Positions 16,683-28,487 of a stretch of DNA of 64,000 nt are shown in pieces. A program made the translations under genes and the position numbers. The DNA comes from Granulosicoccus sp. (GTDB lineage: Bacteria; Pseudomonadota; Gammaproteobacteria; Granulosicoccales; Granulosicoccaceae), in assembly GCA_023300375.1 (NCBI GenBank), contig JALZWO010000001.1:1-64000 (forward strand). The letters are read 5' to 3'. Each line of letters opens with the position of its first letter. Positions within the stretch are counted from its first letter, which is position 1. Under the pieces are notes generated by a model, which did no database searches, was not told the origin of the DNA, and saw nothing but the letters and a program-made list of their open reading frames with translations.

Positions 16683-17984
16683 CTAGCCACACGCTTGCGG
16701 CTGCCAATCTGGCTTGTCAGAGACATAAGTAGCTGCAGCCTCTTCGAGCATTGGTCGAACGATATCAGTCATCGGCGCGATCAAGTCAGTGATACGTTCA
16801 AAATCTGAACCGTTCCATTGCTGGATAAAGATGGGGCCGTTGCCTTCATGATCACCACATGATCCTGTGACTTCTCCCGTGAAGTTAGGCAAGCCTAGCT
16901 CTGTCAATCGTGCTTCGGTCAGGTTAATGGCTTCGAGACCATCTCTCATGTCGGCACCAGTGATCACAGACTTGCCGGTTGCTGCTTGCGCTTCACGCAC
17001 AGCTTCAGCCAAAATCACCGCGTTGAAGAGTCCACGGTTGTACAGGACGTTACCCACATCATCGCGTGAGGAAACCTTACTTAAACCTTTATCCACCACA
17101 TGCGTGAGAACGTCCTGAATCGCTGGAAAATCTTGACCTATTCCCGAAAAGTTAGCGGCAAGATAACCCTTACCTGCTTCGCCCACAGCGTTCAGGTCAG
17201 CGTGTGATCCTGCCCACCAGTTACCTATGAATTTATCAAGAGGGAAACGAATTTTCACCGCCTCTTTAATCGCTGTTGGGTTCATCGCACCCCAACCCCA
17301 CATGATCATCCAATCAGGGCGTTCTTTTCGCACATTCAACCATTGTGATGATTGATTCTGCATCTCTTTAACACCAACAGGAAACTTGGCAACCTCAAAA
17401 CCCATGGACTCTGACAATTGATCAAGTAGAGGTATAGGTTCTTTTCCGTAGCCAGCATCAAGATAGATAAAACCAATTTTCTTACCTTCAATCCCGTCTT
17501 GGCTATCGATGTATTTCAAGATAGATGACAATTGACTCCAGTATGAGGCTGGATAAACAAACGTCCAGGGAAATTGCTCGCCATCAGCAGCAGCTGACAA
17601 GCCATAGCCCATAGAGAAAACAGGGATTTCGTCAACAGGTGCCTTAGGGATCAAGGCCAGTGTTATGCCTGTTGACAACGGACTGTAAGCCAATGGCTTG
17701 TTGCCTTTGGTGGCTTCATAGCACTCAATACCCTTTTGAGAGTTGTACGCAGTTTCACACTCATCAACATCAATTTTGACACCATTGATGCCACCATCGC
17801 GCTCATTAAGCATGTTGAAGTAATCAGCATAACCATCAGCAAATGGAGTACCACCACCAGCGAACGGACCAGTGCGATACGTCATGGAAGGCATGTACAT
17901 GCTGTCTTGAGCAGCTGCGTAAGGTGCCCAACTGCCTAGTGCGAGCACGCCAGCTGACAGTAAAGTAAGTGTTTTTAGTTTCAT
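16683..17984 (-). CDS. Periplasmic substrate-binding protein of LIV-type ABC transporter
   Basis: A 433-residue protein with a Sec signal peptide (Lys2 and Lys4, hydrophobic core, cleavage near AYAAAQD) followed by a type I periplasmic-binding fold. The strong ribosome site AAGGAG lies 7 bases before the ATG, better than for neighbouring genes and in keeping with the surplus needed for a binding protein. Sequence type is the LivK-related subgroup placed with acyl-CoA ligases, so the ligand may be a carboxylate and not an amino acid. Ligand unknown. Confidence 0.88.
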   Translation of the reverse strand: MKLKTLTLLSAGVLALGSWAPYAAAQDSMYMPSMTYRTGPFAGGGTPFADGYADYFNMLNERDGGINGVKIDVDECETAYNSQKGIECYEATKGNKPLAYSPLSTGITLALIPKAPVDEIPVFSMGYGLSAAADGEQFPWTFVYPASYWSQLSSILKYIDSQDGIEGKKIGFIYLDAGYGKEPIPLLDQLSESMGFEVAKFPVGVKEMQNQSSQWLNVRKERPDWMIMWGWGAMNPTAIKEAVKIRFPLDKFIGNWWAGSHADLNAVGEAGKGYLAANFSGIGQDFPAIQDVLTHVVDKGLSKVSSRDDVGNVLYNRGLFNAVILAEAVREAQAATGKSVITGADMRDGLEAINLTEARLTELGLPNFTGEVTGSCGDHEGNGPIFIQQWNGSDFERITDLIAPMTDIVRPMLEEAAATYVSDKPDWQPQACG

Positions 17985-18040
17985 TGGTTATCTCCTTGCG
18001 GTGGTACGGAATTGTTACTTTTATTATTCTAAGGATGGTG

Positions 18041-19126
18041 TCAGGTACTTGAATAAGGGAAAGGCCAAGTACGAAGCTTTTCCTTGGCGATCTGCCAAAG
18101 TCTGGCCAAACCATGCGGTTCAACAATCAGGAAAAAAATGATAAGTACACCAATAACAATATTGGTGATGTGCTCGGTGGTAGCCGCAATTAAATCTAGG
18201 CCCAGCATCGATGGCACAGCTCGAATAATGACTGGCAATACCCAAATGAATGCGGCGCCCATAAAGCACCCAGTCAGAGAGCCCATCCCACCGATAATCA
18301 CCATAAAAAGAATAAGAAACGAATGGTTGATATCAAAAGCTTCCACCTCGGCAGAACCCAGCCACATAAAAACCATCAGCGCACCCGCTACACCACAGTA
18401 GTAGCTAGAAAATGCAAACGCTGACAGCTTGGCGTACAACGGTCGAATGCCCATGAGCTCGGCGGCGATATCCATGTCACGAATCATCATCCAGCTACGA
18501 CCGATACGACCGCGCAACACATTCGCAGCAACCAGAGTGAGTAACGCTACGATACTCAAGATGACTAAGTAGCGAGCTACAGGTGATGCTGACGCCCCTG
18601 TTATGGCGATATCAAATAGCTTCCTTTGAGGAACCTCTATTGCGCCAGAATCGTTGTAGTTGTACAGCCACTCGATACGCAGGAAACACCATTCAAGGAA
18701 GAACTGCGCGGCAAGCGTTGTGATGGCCAAATACAACCCTTTGATTCTCAAACTGGGCAAGCCAAATGCTATACCGGCAATCGCTGAAAAAACGCCGGAA
18801 CACAAGATGAGAATGATGATATTGGTATCTGGGAAGTAGGTTGCTAGCTTGTAGCACGAGTATGCTCCTACCCCCATAAAAGCCCCTGTTCCAAGCGATA
18901 ACTGCCCAGCGTAACCTGTGAGGATGTTAAGGCCCACGGCTGCCAATGCAAACACTAAAAACGGGATCATGATGGCACCAATGAAAAAATCACTGGTAAA
19001 TGCAGGGATAAATAAAAATGCCGATATGAGGATAACGAACAGACCAATACGATCTTGCGCTATGGGCAATAACGCCTGATCAGCTGCGTAACTGGTTTTA
19101 AATTGTCCAGCTTCTCTGTAGAGCAT
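18041..19126 (-). CDS. LIV-type ABC transporter permease (LivM-like)
   Basis: A 361-residue polytopic membrane protein with the LivM landmarks: NILTGYAGQLSLGTGAFMGVGAY, the block GLPSLRIKGLYLAITTLA and the C-terminal GGMGSLTGCFMGAAF. It forms the translocation pore with the LivH-like permease. It lies 4 bases downstream of the LivH-like gene and 56 bases before the binding-protein gene. The N-terminal extension of about 30 soluble residues is somewhat longer than in E. coli-type LivM. Confidence 0.9.
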   Translation of the reverse strand: MLYREAGQFKTSYAADQALLPIAQDRIGLFVILISAFLFIPAFTSDFFIGAIMIPFLVFALAAVGLNILTGYAGQLSLGTGAFMGVGAYSCYKLATYFPDTNIIILILCSGVFSAIAGIAFGLPSLRIKGLYLAITTLAAQFFLEWCFLRIEWLYNYNDSGAIEVPQRKLFDIAITGASASPVARYLVILSIVALLTLVAANVLRGRIGRSWMMIRDMDIAAELMGIRPLYAKLSAFAFSSYYCGVAGALMVFMWLGSAEVEAFDINHSFLILFMVIIGGMGSLTGCFMGAAFIWVLPVIIRAVPSMLGLDLIAATTEHITNIVIGVLIIFFLIVEPHGLARLWQIAKEKLRTWPFPYSST

Positions 19127-19130
19127 GGTT

Positions 19131-20087
19131 TCAGACTCTCTCTATGATGCGTTCGCCAAACAAACCTTGGGGCCTGAACAATAAAAATATCAATGCCAGT
19201 ACATAGGCAAACCACGCTTCTACGCCGCTACCTAAAAGCGCTCCCCAGTAAACCTCAAACATTTTTTCGCCAATACCGATAATTAGTCCGCCTACGATAG
19301 CTCCGGGTATTGAGGTAAACCCTCCTAGTATCAGCACGGCTAGGGCTTTCAAGGCGATAATTTCGAGTGCAAAAGAGACCTCCGATCGCGCACCCCACAT
19401 AATGCCCGTGACCAGTGCAACAATGCCTGATGCGAACCAGACAATGGCCCAAATCTGATTCAATGAAATACCAACAGACAACGCCGCTTGATGATCATCA
19501 GCCACAGCTCTTAGTGCTCGGCCAATGCGGGTTTTTGAAAAGAACACCGCTAGCGCAATAACCATTAGTAATGCAATCACGGTAGCTGCAACATCAATGT
19601 GCTGCAAAATGACAAGTCCACCAAATACTTCCAAGTCGGTGGAGCCTGTAGGCAGCCCCAGCTGCTCAGTAATCATGGGCTTGGGCTCACCACCAAAAAA
19701 CAATTGGCCAACCCCTTTCAATATGAGAGTGAGGCCAATGGTGGCCATGAGCAGAATGGCATCGTGTTGATTAACCAATTTGCGTAATACCATGCGCTCT
19801 ATGCCAACAGCCAGTAATGCCATCACACCTAAGGACAGGACAACAGCAAGCCAGGCGGGCACACCCATCTCGTGAAGGCTAACCAATACCAAGGCCGCAA
19901 ATACCACCATGATGCCTTGGGCAAAATTGAACACACCAGAGGCTTTGTAAATCAATACAAAACCTAAAGCAATAAGCGAGTAGAGAACACCTGCAACAAA
20001 GCCCTCCCAAATCACTTGTAGGAAAAAATCAGGGAACGCCAGCATTTCCTGAAACGGCTCGACAAATACCGAAAGTAAAACATCCAT
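19131..20087 (-). CDS. LIV-type ABC transporter permease (LivH-like)
   Basis: A 318-residue, roughly eight-helix permease with the LivH landmarks SLIALGFVLIYKASGVFNFAQG, GRALRAVADD and the ILGGFTSIPGAIVGGLIIG loop. It is the second pore subunit of the importer. Its start overlaps the stop of the LivG-like gene as TGATG, showing coupled translation. Confidence 0.92.
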   Translation of the reverse strand: MDVLLSVFVEPFQEMLAFPDFFLQVIWEGFVAGVLYSLIALGFVLIYKASGVFNFAQGIMVVFAALVLVSLHEMGVPAWLAVVLSLGVMALLAVGIERMVLRKLVNQHDAILLMATIGLTLILKGVGQLFFGGEPKPMITEQLGLPTGSTDLEVFGGLVILQHIDVAATVIALLMVIALAVFFSKTRIGRALRAVADDHQAALSVGISLNQIWAIVWFASGIVALVTGIMWGARSEVSFALEIIALKALAVLILGGFTSIPGAIVGGLIIGIGEKMFEVYWGALLGSGVEAWFAYVLALIFLLFRPQGLFGERIIERV

Positions 20088-20935
20088 CAGTGGCCAACTC
20101 CCAGATAGGCATCGATAACTTCCTGACTCGATTGCACTTGCTCTGGTGTGCCATCGGCAATCTTCTTGCCGTAATCAAGTACAACGACTCGATCGGCCAG
20201 ATCCATAACAACGCCCATATCGTGCTCAATCAGAGCAATCGTGGTTCCAAATTCTGTGTTCAGGTCGATGATGAAACGACTCATGTCTTCTTTTTCTTCC
20301 AGATTCATTCCGGCCATCGGTTCGTCCAGAAGCAACAGGTCAGGCTCCATGGCCATTGCTCGCCCAAGCTCAACACGCTTCTGTAAGCCATAGGGCAACT
20401 TACCCACTGGTTGCTTTCTGATGTGCGCAATCTCAAGAAAGTCGATGATCTCTTCTACCTTTTCGCGATGACGGATTTCTTCATTGCGAGCGGGGCCCAC
20501 ATGAATCATTTGCCAGAAAAATCCTCGACGCATTTTTAATGAACGCCCCGACATGATGTTGTCCAGAGTGCTCATGCCTTTAAACAAGGCAACATTCTGA
20601 AATGTGCGCGCAATACCGGATGCCGCTGCTTGATGGGGTTTCATGCGTCGGCGTTTTTTACCACGAAAACTAATGACTCCCTCTTGCGGGTGGTAGAAGC
20701 CATTAATGACATTGAGCATGGAGGTTTTGCCGGCGCCATTGGGGCCAATAATCGCCCGCACCTCACCTTTCATAATGTCAAAAGAGATATCGGTAATGGC
20801 TTTAACACCGCCAAACGACAATGACACGTGACTAACACTTAAAAGCTCTTCAGTATGCAAAGGCGCCGAAGATTGATCGACATGCTCAGGTGAATCTGAT
20901 TTTTGGGAGGATGTGCCTAGGGCTGTTGCACTCAT
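20087..20935 (-). CDS. LIV-type ABC transporter ATPase (LivG-like)
   Basis: A 282-residue ATPase with Walker A GPNGAGKTS, the signature region LPYGLQKRVELGRAMA, Walker B DLLLLDEPMAGMN and the switch histidine in LIEHDM. The RTFQN motif and the extra insert near residues 140-160 are normal for LivG. An N-terminal extension of about 28 Ser/Gln-rich residues precedes the ABC domain. The start overlaps the stop of the acyl-CoA ligase gene as TAATG. Confidence 0.92.
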   Translation of the reverse strand: MSATALGTSSQKSDSPEHVDQSSAPLHTEELLSVSHVSLSFGGVKAITDISFDIMKGEVRAIIGPNGAGKTSMLNVINGFYHPQEGVISFRGKKRRRMKPHQAAASGIARTFQNVALFKGMSTLDNIMSGRSLKMRRGFFWQMIHVGPARNEEIRHREKVEEIIDFLEIAHIRKQPVGKLPYGLQKRVELGRAMAMEPDLLLLDEPMAGMNLEEKEDMSRFIIDLNTEFGTTIALIEHDMGVVMDLADRVVVLDYGKKIADGTPEQVQSSQEVIDAYLGVGH

Positions 20936-22884
20936 TATGATGCCATCCGAAGTGCAGGTTCAGCGCCCACATTACGAATGGTCACATCGGCCTCTATCGT
21001 GCCCTTGCGGCCATCTTCAAAGACAACGGTAGTGGAGACAAACTGAGATGTCTTATCGCTATAAAGTGCCTCTATTAATGGCTCATAGCGTTCGTTTATA
21101 AACTTGCGCCTAACTTTTTGGGTGCGGGTAAGTTCACCATCATCCGCATCAAGTTCCTTGTGCAGAACCAGAAATCGCTTGATACAGGCGCCTGCAACAC
21201 GTGGCTCAGCGCTAAGATCTTTGTTGACCTGCTGGATATGCTCTTCCACCATGTCGTACACCAAGGGGTGACCGGCCAACTCTTGATAAGAGGCATAAAC
21301 AATATTGTTGCGTTCAGCCCAATTGGCGACTGCTGATAAATCGATGTTGACGAAAGCGCTGACGTAATCTCGCTCATGGCCGAACGCGACGACTTCTTTA
21401 ATATTGGCAAAAAATTTGAGTTTGTTCTCAATGTATTTAGGCGGAAACAAACTGCCATCGTTCAACTGCCCCACATCTTTTGCACGATCAATGATGCGTA
21501 AGTGACCTTTATCATCGATATAACCCGCATCGCCGGTATACACCCAACCGTCACTTGTTTTAGTGGATGCTGTGGCTTCGTCGTTCTTGTAATAGCCGAT
21601 AAATACGCCAGGCGATCGGTACAGCACCTCCCCGTTGTCGGCAATTTTTAATTCAACGCCTAAAGAGGCAGTACCGACTGTGTCAGCATCTATCTGTCCA
21701 TCAGGCTGAGCAGTAATGTAAACACTGGCTTCGGTTTGCCCATACAGCTGTTTAAGGTTGATACCCATCGATCGATAAAAACGAAAGATATCTGGTCCGA
21801 TGGCCTCCCCCGCGGTGTAAGCCACTCGCACTTTACTCATCCCAAGCCTGTTTTTCAGCGGGCCGTAAACACAAAACTCCCCTAGGGCGTAGTGCATACG
21901 AGATAACCATGAGACAGACTCTCCATCTAATAAAGCCACACCGTGTTTCTTGGCGACATTAATGAAGTGATTGAACATGGCACGCTTGGGCCTGCTGGCA
22001 TCCTCCATTGTCACCATAATGGTGGTGAGCAAGGTTTCAAACACGCGCGGCGGAGCGAAGAAGTAAGTAGGGGCAATCTCGCGTCGGTCTGCCGTAATGG
22101 TATCCAGACTCTCTGGACAGCAAACGCAATACCCGGCCGTTAGCGATTGTCCATAACTGAACACATGATCACCTACCCAGGCCAATGGAAGATAAGCAAT
22201 GGTTTCCTCACGCTCGTCCAGATTATCAAAGGTGTTAGCGTTAATGCAGGTCACCATGAGGTTAGTATGCGAAAGCATCACGCCTTTGGGCTTACCTGTA
22301 GTGCCCGATGTGTACAGCATGACGCACAAGTCATCGCTGACTAAAGAATCAATATCGTTGCGCCACTGCACTGATCGGTTTTGATCACGCTCTAGCGCGT
22401 GATGCCCCATCTGCTGTACTTCTTTTATAGAACGAACATGTGGCATGTCGTAATCACGCAGGCCACGTTCTTCATCGTAAAACAATCCATCAAGCTCTGG
22501 CAGTTGCTCCTGCACAGACAAGACTTTGTCGATTTGTTCCTGATCTTCGCAAACAGCGAAGCGAACGCCTGCGTGTTCCAGAACAAACACCATCTCTTCG
22601 GCGACAGCATCCGAATACATGGGTACGGGAATCGCACCAAGCGATTGAATAGCAGAGAAGCTCCAGTAGAGCCGCGGGCGATTCGCACCGATTATCGCAA
22701 CCTTGTCTCCACGCTTGACGCCTTGTTCCTGTAACCCAATGGCGTACGCCTGTACCTGCTCGTGCATCTCTCGCCATGTCCACTCACGCCATATGCCCAG
22801 ATCTTTATGTCTCATAGCAACCCTGCTGGAGAATTGCTCGGCGTTCCTTAATAAATAATGAGGCAGACTTGGCAGAGTTTGCAT
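20935..22884 (-). CDS. Long-chain acyl-CoA synthetase-like AMP-forming ligase
   Basis: A 649-residue adenylate-forming enzyme with the P-loop-like motif YTSGTTGKPKG, the YGQTEAS block, the YTGDAGY motif and the hinge IDRAKDVGQLNDG. This is the ACSL/FAA branch, which activates a carboxylic acid with ATP to acyl-CoA; chain length and substrate cannot be read from the sequence. It heads a run of overlapping transporter genes, suggesting that the imported acid is trapped as its CoA thioester. The next gene upstream, serS, is on the same strand, ending 28 bases before this start. Confidence 0.88.
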   Translation of the reverse strand: MQTLPSLPHYLLRNAEQFSSRVAMRHKDLGIWREWTWREMHEQVQAYAIGLQEQGVKRGDKVAIIGANRPRLYWSFSAIQSLGAIPVPMYSDAVAEEMVFVLEHAGVRFAVCEDQEQIDKVLSVQEQLPELDGLFYDEERGLRDYDMPHVRSIKEVQQMGHHALERDQNRSVQWRNDIDSLVSDDLCVMLYTSGTTGKPKGVMLSHTNLMVTCINANTFDNLDEREETIAYLPLAWVGDHVFSYGQSLTAGYCVCCPESLDTITADRREIAPTYFFAPPRVFETLLTTIMVTMEDASRPKRAMFNHFINVAKKHGVALLDGESVSWLSRMHYALGEFCVYGPLKNRLGMSKVRVAYTAGEAIGPDIFRFYRSMGINLKQLYGQTEASVYITAQPDGQIDADTVGTASLGVELKIADNGEVLYRSPGVFIGYYKNDEATASTKTSDGWVYTGDAGYIDDKGHLRIIDRAKDVGQLNDGSLFPPKYIENKLKFFANIKEVVAFGHERDYVSAFVNIDLSAVANWAERNNIVYASYQELAGHPLVYDMVEEHIQQVNKDLSAEPRVAGACIKRFLVLHKELDADDGELTRTQKVRRKFINERYEPLIEALYSDKTSQFVSTTVVFEDGRKGTIEADVTIRNVGAEPALRMAS

Positions 22885-22912
22885 TGTGACGTTTGGTTAC
22901 AAGACTTATTTG

Positions 22913-24283
<1,371 letters not shown>

Positions 24284-24428
24284 CTAACCCGGAGGCCAAG
24301 CTTGGTAAACGCGTATGCAATGCACTTCTTCCGCTGCGTGCCATGCAAGCCAAGAAACACAGAAATGGTTGGCTCGGCACTGACCTTGCATCATCGGTAT
24401 GCGGAAACTCTCACCTTAGGGCCAAACC

Positions 24429-24977
24429 ATGCTTCGTCCAGTAACTCTTCTTGTTTTGCTTTGTGCCAGCACAGCAACGCTTGCACAACCCCTATACAAA
24501 TGGGTTGAGAAGGACGGCGCAATTACCTTTTCGGTTGAACCACCACCAGCTGGTGTCTCATTTGAAACAATAAACAACGTAGAATCCAGTACGATTTCGT
24601 CGCCCGCTCAGCGCAAGCCTGCGGCACACAGTGCAGTGGAACAAAGCTCGGCAACACAAAACACGCAAACAGTAGCCCCTATACAAGGACTGCAGGCAAC
24701 GACTAGGCAAAGCCTCCAGAGCAATTCGTTGAGTCAAAATGCCAGCGTTTCAGAACAAACCGCTGCATCTGTTCAATCAACCAATATTCCGAACTTAGAC
24801 ACTCAAGCTGCTATGCGCGCAAGAAGTCGTAAAGAGCAGCAATGCGATGATCTAAAGAAAAGAGTTATTTCGCTAGAAAGACGACTGCAAACACGGCTAA
24901 CGCCTGATGACATGGATAACACGGTGATTCACATGGTGCGTTATCAACGCAGTTTCGATCATCACTGCGTGCAATAG
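24429..24977 (+). CDS. DUF4124-domain periplasmic protein
   Basis: A 182-residue protein with a signal peptide (hydrophobic residues 4-17, cleavage near TLAQP) followed at once by the DUF4124 motif LYKWVEKDGAITFS (21-35), a small domain common in gammaproteobacterial envelope proteins. Residues 55-125 are Gln/Ser/Thr/Ala-rich and probably disordered; the last 45 are charged and helical. Function unknown. Its 3' end overlaps the convergent DUF1249 gene by 16 bases. Confidence 0.78.
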   Translation: MLRPVTLLVLLCASTATLAQPLYKWVEKDGAITFSVEPPPAGVSFETINNVESSTISSPAQRKPAAHSAVEQSSATQNTQTVAPIQGLQATTRQSLQSNSLSQNASVSEQTAASVQSTNIPNLDTQAAMRARSRKEQQCDDLKKRVISLERRLQTRLTPDDMDNTVIHMVRYQRSFDHHCVQ

Positions 24978-25441
24978 TTATTTAAAATATCTTCAGGCAC
25001 CGGATTGTCAGAAAAATTATGTCCCTGCCTTAGGCAGTAGCTCAACCAACGATATAGAAAGTAATTTAGGCGTTGAGCGTCGTTAAGCTCACGCGTACGT
25101 CGCTCAGCAAATCGGCCCTCTGGAAGCAAACCACTCATCACCTCACAACTGCGAGCATCGTGGTAGAGCCGAATGAACAAGTCAGGCTCATACGGCTTGT
25201 GTCCACTCGACGTATTGGGAAAGTGGTAGGTGAGCTTGAACGTAGACGTGTATTTATTGTGTGTGATGTCTCTCAGCTCTAGCTCTGGCGTGTCACCCGA
25301 CGTAGATACAAAACACCCGTCGTACAGGGTCCTCAAATCAGGAATCAGCAAACGGATGAGCATATAATTACGCTCATAGAGATCCATCAGGCTTTCGAAA
25401 CGGCCACTGGTTCTGGGTTTAAGCAAACGTGAATCAAGCAT
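24962..25441 (-). CDS. DUF1249 (YqiB-like) family protein
   Basis: A 159-residue soluble protein matching the YqiB/DUF1249 pattern: the N-terminal FESLMDLYERNYMLIRLLIP, the PDLFIRLYHDARSCEV core and the late LNYFLYRWLSYCLRQGH. The family is conserved in gammaproteobacteria, often near cpdA, and has no settled biochemical role. Here it stands alone between a DUF4124 gene and infA. Confidence 0.82.
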   Translation of the reverse strand: MLDSRLLKPRTSGRFESLMDLYERNYMLIRLLIPDLRTLYDGCFVSTSGDTPELELRDITHNKYTSTFKLTYHFPNTSSGHKPYEPDLFIRLYHDARSCEVMSGLLPEGRFAERRTRELNDAQRLNYFLYRWLSYCLRQGHNFSDNPVPEDILNNYCTQ

Positions 25442-25577
25442 CAGAGTATTATGGGTGCTGGTCTGTCAAGATCAAACCCTAATGACGTAATTTGCGGGCC
25501 AATGTTGCAAACACAACAAATCGCCACCGCAAGCGTTGAGCATGAGATACTGTGTGAAGAAAAATTCGCCAAAGACT

Positions 25578-25605
25578 TTGATCTCTGGTGCTATTTGGTG
25601 ATAAT
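25578..25605 (+). promoter_or_regulatory. Candidate sigma-70 promoter of infA
   Basis: TTGATC and GATAAT are separated by 16 bases, about 50 bases upstream of the infA ATG. The -10 box differs from consensus only at its first base and the -35 box at its last three. Position suits infA, which is monocistronic here. Not tested for other start sites. Confidence 0.5.
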
Positions 25606-25657
25606 GGGCCACATGGCGTGCGCTTAGTACACAAACATAGGTAATACCAGAGCATTA

Positions 25658-25876
25658 ATGGCTAAAGAAGAACCGATCGAAATGGAGGGCACTGTCGTCG
25701 ACACGCTCCCTAACACCATGTTCCGAGTGGAACTAGAAAATGGACATGTGGTCACTGCCCACATTTCGGGCAAAATGCGAAAGCATTACATCCGAATTTT
25801 GACGGGCGATAAAGTCACTGTGCAAATGACACCTTACGACTTGAGCAAAGGTCGTATTACGTACAGAAGCCGTTAG
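25658..25876 (+). CDS. infA: Translation initiation factor IF-1
   Basis: A 72-residue S1/OB-fold protein, exactly the family length, beginning [11 protein letters not shown] and ending in the usual [15 protein letters not shown]-1 binds the A site of the 30S subunit during initiation. A strong intrinsic terminator follows 46 bases after the stop. It faces clpA tail to tail, an order seen in many gammaproteobacteria. Confidence 0.97.
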   Translation: MAKEEPIEMEGTVVDTLPNTMFRVELENGHVVTAHISGKMRKHYIRILTGDKVTVQMTPYDLSKGRITYRSR

Positions 25877-25922
25877 TAGGGCTTCTTATTCCGATCCATT
25901 CGGAACAACGTCTGTCATAACG

Positions 25923-25958
25923 AAAAAGCCCGCCCCATTTGCATGAGGCGGGCTTTTT
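25923..25958. terminator. Intrinsic terminator between infA and clpA
   Basis: AAAAAGCCCGCC, a 12-base loop, and GGCGGGCTTTTT form a G+C-rich stem with an A-run before and a T-run after, so it can work in both directions. It ends infA transcription and may also stop transcripts leaving clpA, whose stop codon is 127 bases away. Confidence 0.9.
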
Positions 25959-26084
25959 GTTGTACCTGCTGTGAACTAATAGAACTATCCACGGCTTTGC
26001 TGCATTTATCGTAGGCAAACGCAATTGGCTGGTGCAGCGACTAGCCGACCTAAGGCTAGCCGCTTGTAGGGCAACTTGTCGACG

Positions 26085-28370
26085 TTATGACTGAGCAATC
26101 GGCTCCTTGTTTTCCTTATTTTCGATTTCAAAGGCCAATGCAGTGCCCTCAGCATTCAGCACAACTCTTACACGTCCCCCCTTGCTTAACTTGCCAAAAA
26201 GAATTTCATCGGCAAGCGGTTTTTTCACGTTTTCACTAATGAGGCGTGCCATTGGCCTTGCCCCCATGAGCGCGTCAAATCCGTGCTCGGCAAGCCAGGC
26301 TTTTGCTTCATCGTTGAAATCAATAGCCACGTTCTTCTCTTCCAATTGCGATTCAAGCTCAATGATGAACTTGTCGACCACATTGAGAATGATGCTCTTG
26401 TCGAGCGCTTTGAACTGAATGACAGCATCAAGACGATTTCTAAATTCTGGCGAGAACATTTTGTTAACTGCCTCAGACCCATCGCTGGTGTGATCCTGCT
26501 GAGTAAAGCCCATGGTGGTTCTTGAGATTGATTCCGCACCCGCATTGGTTGTCATGATAAGAATGACGTTCCTGAAATCAGCTTTACGGCCGTTGTTGTC
26601 TGTAAGCGTACCGTGATCCATCACCTGCAATAGCAGGTTAAAGACGTCGGGATGTGCTTTTTCTATTTCATCAAGCAATATGACGCAATGCGGGTTCTGA
26701 ACAACCGCTTCGGTTAACAAACCGCCTTGGTCAAATCCGACATAGCCAGGAGGTGCACCGATCAGACGCGACACGGTATGACGCTCCATGTACTCCGACA
26801 TATCAAAACGAACCAGCTCGATTCCCATAATGTTGGACAGCTGCTTTGACACTTCTGTCTTACCGACACCGGTTGGTCCAGCAAACATAAAACTACCGAT
26901 TGGCTTGTCTTGAGGCCCTAACCCAGAGCGCGACATCTTGATTGCGGCACCTAAAGCATCAATAGCTTCGTCCTGACCAAAAACCAACATGCGTAAGTCG
27001 CGAGCCAGAGTTTTCAGTTTGTCAGTGTCAGTAGAAGACACGCTCTTTTCTGGAATCCGTGCAATCTTCGCGACAATCGCCTCAATGTCTTTGACGGTGA
27101 TTTGCTTCTTGCCTTTGGCGCTAATACCCTTAACACGATGATTAGCACCAGCTTCGTCAATCACGTCAATGGCTTTGTCGGGTAAAAACCGATCGTTAAT
27201 ATACCGACCTGCAAGCTCTGCTGCAGTTTTCAACGCATTATTTGAATATTTGACCTCATGGAATTCTTCATATCGGGATTTGAGTCCCTTAAGAATTTCA
27301 AACGTCTGATCGATAGTGGGCTCAACCACATCGATTTTTTGAAAACGACGCGCTAGCGCTCGATCCTTTTCGAAGATGCCACGGTATTCTTGATAGGTCG
27401 TGGAACCAATGCACTTTAGCTCACCTGTTGCAAGCATTGGCTTGATCAGATTAGAAGCATCCATAACTCCACCAGAGGCTGCACCTGCCCCTATGATGGT
27501 GTGTATTTCATCGATGAACAAAATTGCACCGGGCTCTTTTTTGAGTTGATTCAAAATGCTCTTAAGACGTTTCTCGAAATCACCACGGTATTTGGTGCCC
27601 GCTACCAGTGCGCCTAGATCTAGAGAATAGATAACGGCCTCTGACAGCACCTCAGGCACTTCGCCATCAACGATCCGCTTAGCAAGGCCTTCAGCAATGG
27701 CCGTTTTACCGACTCCCGCCTCACCAACTAATAAGGGATTGTTCTTACGACGGCGGCAGAGTACCTGCGAGGCACGCTCTACCTCGTGATCCCGCCCAAT
27801 CAGCGGATCAATTTCACCGGCCTCAGCTTTGACGTTGAGGTTCGTTGCGTATTTGTCTAATGGTTTACCATCGCTCTCACCCTCTTCCGCGCTGTACTCG
27901 GAAGCACCCTCTTCGGATTCCTCCGCATCTTCTTGCGAATTTTTGGAGATTCCGTGAGAGATATAATTAACGACGTCAAGCCTAGTGATGTTTTGCTTAT
28001 TCAGTAGGTAGACAGTCTGGGAATCTTGCTCGCCGAAGATGGCCACCAAAACGTTAGCACCCGTAACCTCTTTTTTACCTGAGCTTTGGACATGAAATAC
28101 GGCCCGCTGAAGCACTCGCTGAAATCCCAGTGTTGGCTGAGTTTCACGCGTGTCGTTTTCATCTAGCAGGGGCGTATTTTCATCGACGAAACTATCAAGT
28201 TCGTCGCGCAATGTGTCCAGGTCACCGCCGCACGCTCGGAGAACCTGAGCCGCGGTTGGGTTGTCGATTAGAGCTAGAAGCAAATGCTCTACCGTCATAA
28301 ATTCAAATCGTCTGCTACGTGCTTCCTTGAACGCATTGTTCAGCGTGAACTCCAGCTCTTTACTTAGCAT
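26085..28370 (-). CDS. clpA: ATP-dependent Clp protease ATP-binding subunit ClpA
   Basis: A 761-residue AAA+ unfoldase of normal length: N-domain (1-145), acidic linker, first ATPase domain with Walker A GEAGVGKT and second with GPTGVGKTE. The ClpP-binding IGF/L-type loop region and the pore loop [13 protein letters not shown] are visible. It unfolds SsrA-tagged and N-degron substrates for ClpP. The ClpS gene lies 117 bases upstream on the same strand. Confidence 0.96.
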   Translation of the reverse strand: MLSKELEFTLNNAFKEARSRRFEFMTVEHLLLALIDNPTAAQVLRACGGDLDTLRDELDSFVDENTPLLDENDTRETQPTLGFQRVLQRAVFHVQSSGKKEVTGANVLVAIFGEQDSQTVYLLNKQNITRLDVVNYISHGISKNSQEDAEESEEGASEYSAEEGESDGKPLDKYATNLNVKAEAGEIDPLIGRDHEVERASQVLCRRRKNNPLLVGEAGVGKTAIAEGLAKRIVDGEVPEVLSEAVIYSLDLGALVAGTKYRGDFEKRLKSILNQLKKEPGAILFIDEIHTIIGAGAASGGVMDASNLIKPMLATGELKCIGSTTYQEYRGIFEKDRALARRFQKIDVVEPTIDQTFEILKGLKSRYEEFHEVKYSNNALKTAAELAGRYINDRFLPDKAIDVIDEAGANHRVKGISAKGKKQITVKDIEAIVAKIARIPEKSVSSTDTDKLKTLARDLRMLVFGQDEAIDALGAAIKMSRSGLGPQDKPIGSFMFAGPTGVGKTEVSKQLSNIMGIELVRFDMSEYMERHTVSRLIGAPPGYVGFDQGGLLTEAVVQNPHCVILLDEIEKAHPDVFNLLLQVMDHGTLTDNNGRKADFRNVILIMTTNAGAESISRTTMGFTQQDHTSDGSEAVNKMFSPEFRNRLDAVIQFKALDKSIILNVVDKFIIELESQLEEKNVAIDFNDEAKAWLAEHGFDALMGARPMARLISENVKKPLADEILFGKLSKGGRVRVVLNAEGTALAFEIENKENKEPIAQS

Positions 28371-28487
28371 TCTTAATCATCCGCTCTATGAAACATCATT
28401 ACTCTTAGTTGCTGTGGACGCTGCTTCACACCGCCAGTACCCAAACGTGTGTAAGAAACAAAGGCCAGCACAGACTTTGCCTCCCGA

